IMG/VR virus record: IMGVR_UViG_3300037674_001308
Coordinates: 1 to 49,058 of that record
Length of the DNA stretch: 49,058 nt
From: a virus
Direction: 5' to 3' (one strand)
Below are positions 48,754 through 49,058 of the stretch, piece by piece (within the stretch, counting starts at the first letter, position 1; each line of letters starts with the position of its first letter). Under the pieces are notes generated by a model. That model was not told where the DNA came from, searched no databases, and worked only from the letters and a program-made list of their open reading frames with translations. The position numbers and the translations under genes were made by a program.

Positions 48754-49058
48754 CTATTGGTTTACAAATGCATAGCCATCGTTCTTATCGATAGTGATTT
48801 GTGTATCCACACAATCCTTCAAGCTATCCAAGTGTGAAATCAGAAGTACTGTTTTAAAGTACGTCTTAATTAGTTCCAAGATGCGAATAAACCCTTCCAT
48901 ATTCTCCTCATCAAGAGCAGTACCCGGTTCATCGAGGATGAAAAGATCGCCCTTTGGCAAAGATGAAACACTCAGCAGCGACAATCGGATTGCCATAGCC
49001 GCCAATGTTTTCTCTGCTCCCGAGCCCATTTCCAGAGGTCGGGCTTCGTGACGAGGGT
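48754..49058 (-). CDS. gp46: SbcC/gp46-type recombination ATPase, C-terminal end (5' end cut by window)
   Basis: The frame is open to the window edge, and an in-frame Met at 49029 is internal rather than a start. The visible 101 residues include the ABC signature S-G-A-E-K-T-L (just after RPLEMG), Walker B and D-loop FILDEPGTALDEEN, and a conserved switch His in LLISHLDSLKD. This is the C-terminal ATPase half of SMC/Rad50-like gp46, which works with gp47 nuclease in recombination-dependent replication. The order upstream (outside the window) cannot be checked. Confidence 0.88.
   Translation of the reverse strand, partial: PRHEARPLEMGSGAEKTLAAMAIRLSLLSVSSLPKGDLFILDEPGTALDEENMEGFIRILELIKTYFKTVLLISHLDSLKDCVDTQITIDKNDGYAFVNQ

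Overview
This window is part of the genome of a tailed phage (contractile-tailed, T4-related myovirus type), not a bacterial chromosome. Every supported gene lies on the minus strand, so transcription runs from high to low coordinates. The genes are tightly packed with short overlaps (TAATG/TGATG junctions are common). Recognisable T4-type parts include large terminase, portal, prohead protease, a gp22-like scaffold candidate, major capsid protein, tail sheath, tail tube, a gp26-like baseplate protein, a LysM (gp53-like) wedge protein, a gp32-like ssDNA-binding protein and the C-terminal end of a gp46/SbcC-type ATPase. No tRNA, integrase, IS or CRISPR was seen. The host cannot be named. The small lipoprotein and spanin-like protein point to a Gram-negative host, and the overall gene style resembles T4-like phages from aquatic samples; both are inferences.

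Layout in transcription order (right to left). 49.06-47.47 kb: truncated gp46-like ATPase, then four small membrane or secreted proteins resembling a lysis/envelope cassette. 47.47-38.84 kb: head-packaging module (zinc-motif protein, unknown protein, large terminase, portal, two unknown head-region proteins, a DUF1360-like membrane protein, a 22-codon micro-ORF, prohead protease, two small acidic or head-associated proteins, a beta-rich structural protein) and, inside it, a phage-encoded bS21 ribosomal-protein homologue. 38.86-25.99 kb: a giant repetitive fibre-like protein, scaffold candidate, major capsid protein, decoration-like protein, neck/connector candidates and an acidic protein. 25.9-7.9 kb: tail module (repetitive fibre-like protein, sheath, tube, gp26-like protein with an out-of-frame partner, tape measure, baseplate proteins). 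7.9-0 kb: a short family A DNA polymerase lacking a visible exonuclease domain, a 791-residue protein with a T4 capsid-targeting-like N terminus, an FtsZ/tubulin-like protein, gp32, small proteins including a 39-residue lipoprotein, a Dam-type methylase, and a truncated gene with a PD-(D/E)XK-like motif and a similar N-terminal tag.

Regulation. A well-formed sigma70-type promoter (TTGACT, 17 bp, TATACT) precedes gp32, whose leader starts with a perfect hairpin. Late genes are repeatedly preceded by an ACTANTTA motif (coding-strand sense), often directly after a rho-independent terminator, which suggests a phage-specific late promoter.

Most interesting points: the bS21 homologue embedded among virion genes; candidate encapsidated proteins marked by capsid-targeting-like tags, including a possible nuclease next to a methylase; the FtsZ-like protein; a possible +1 frameshift joining the gp26-like protein to the next reading frame; and matching GATTTA-loop hairpins around gp32.
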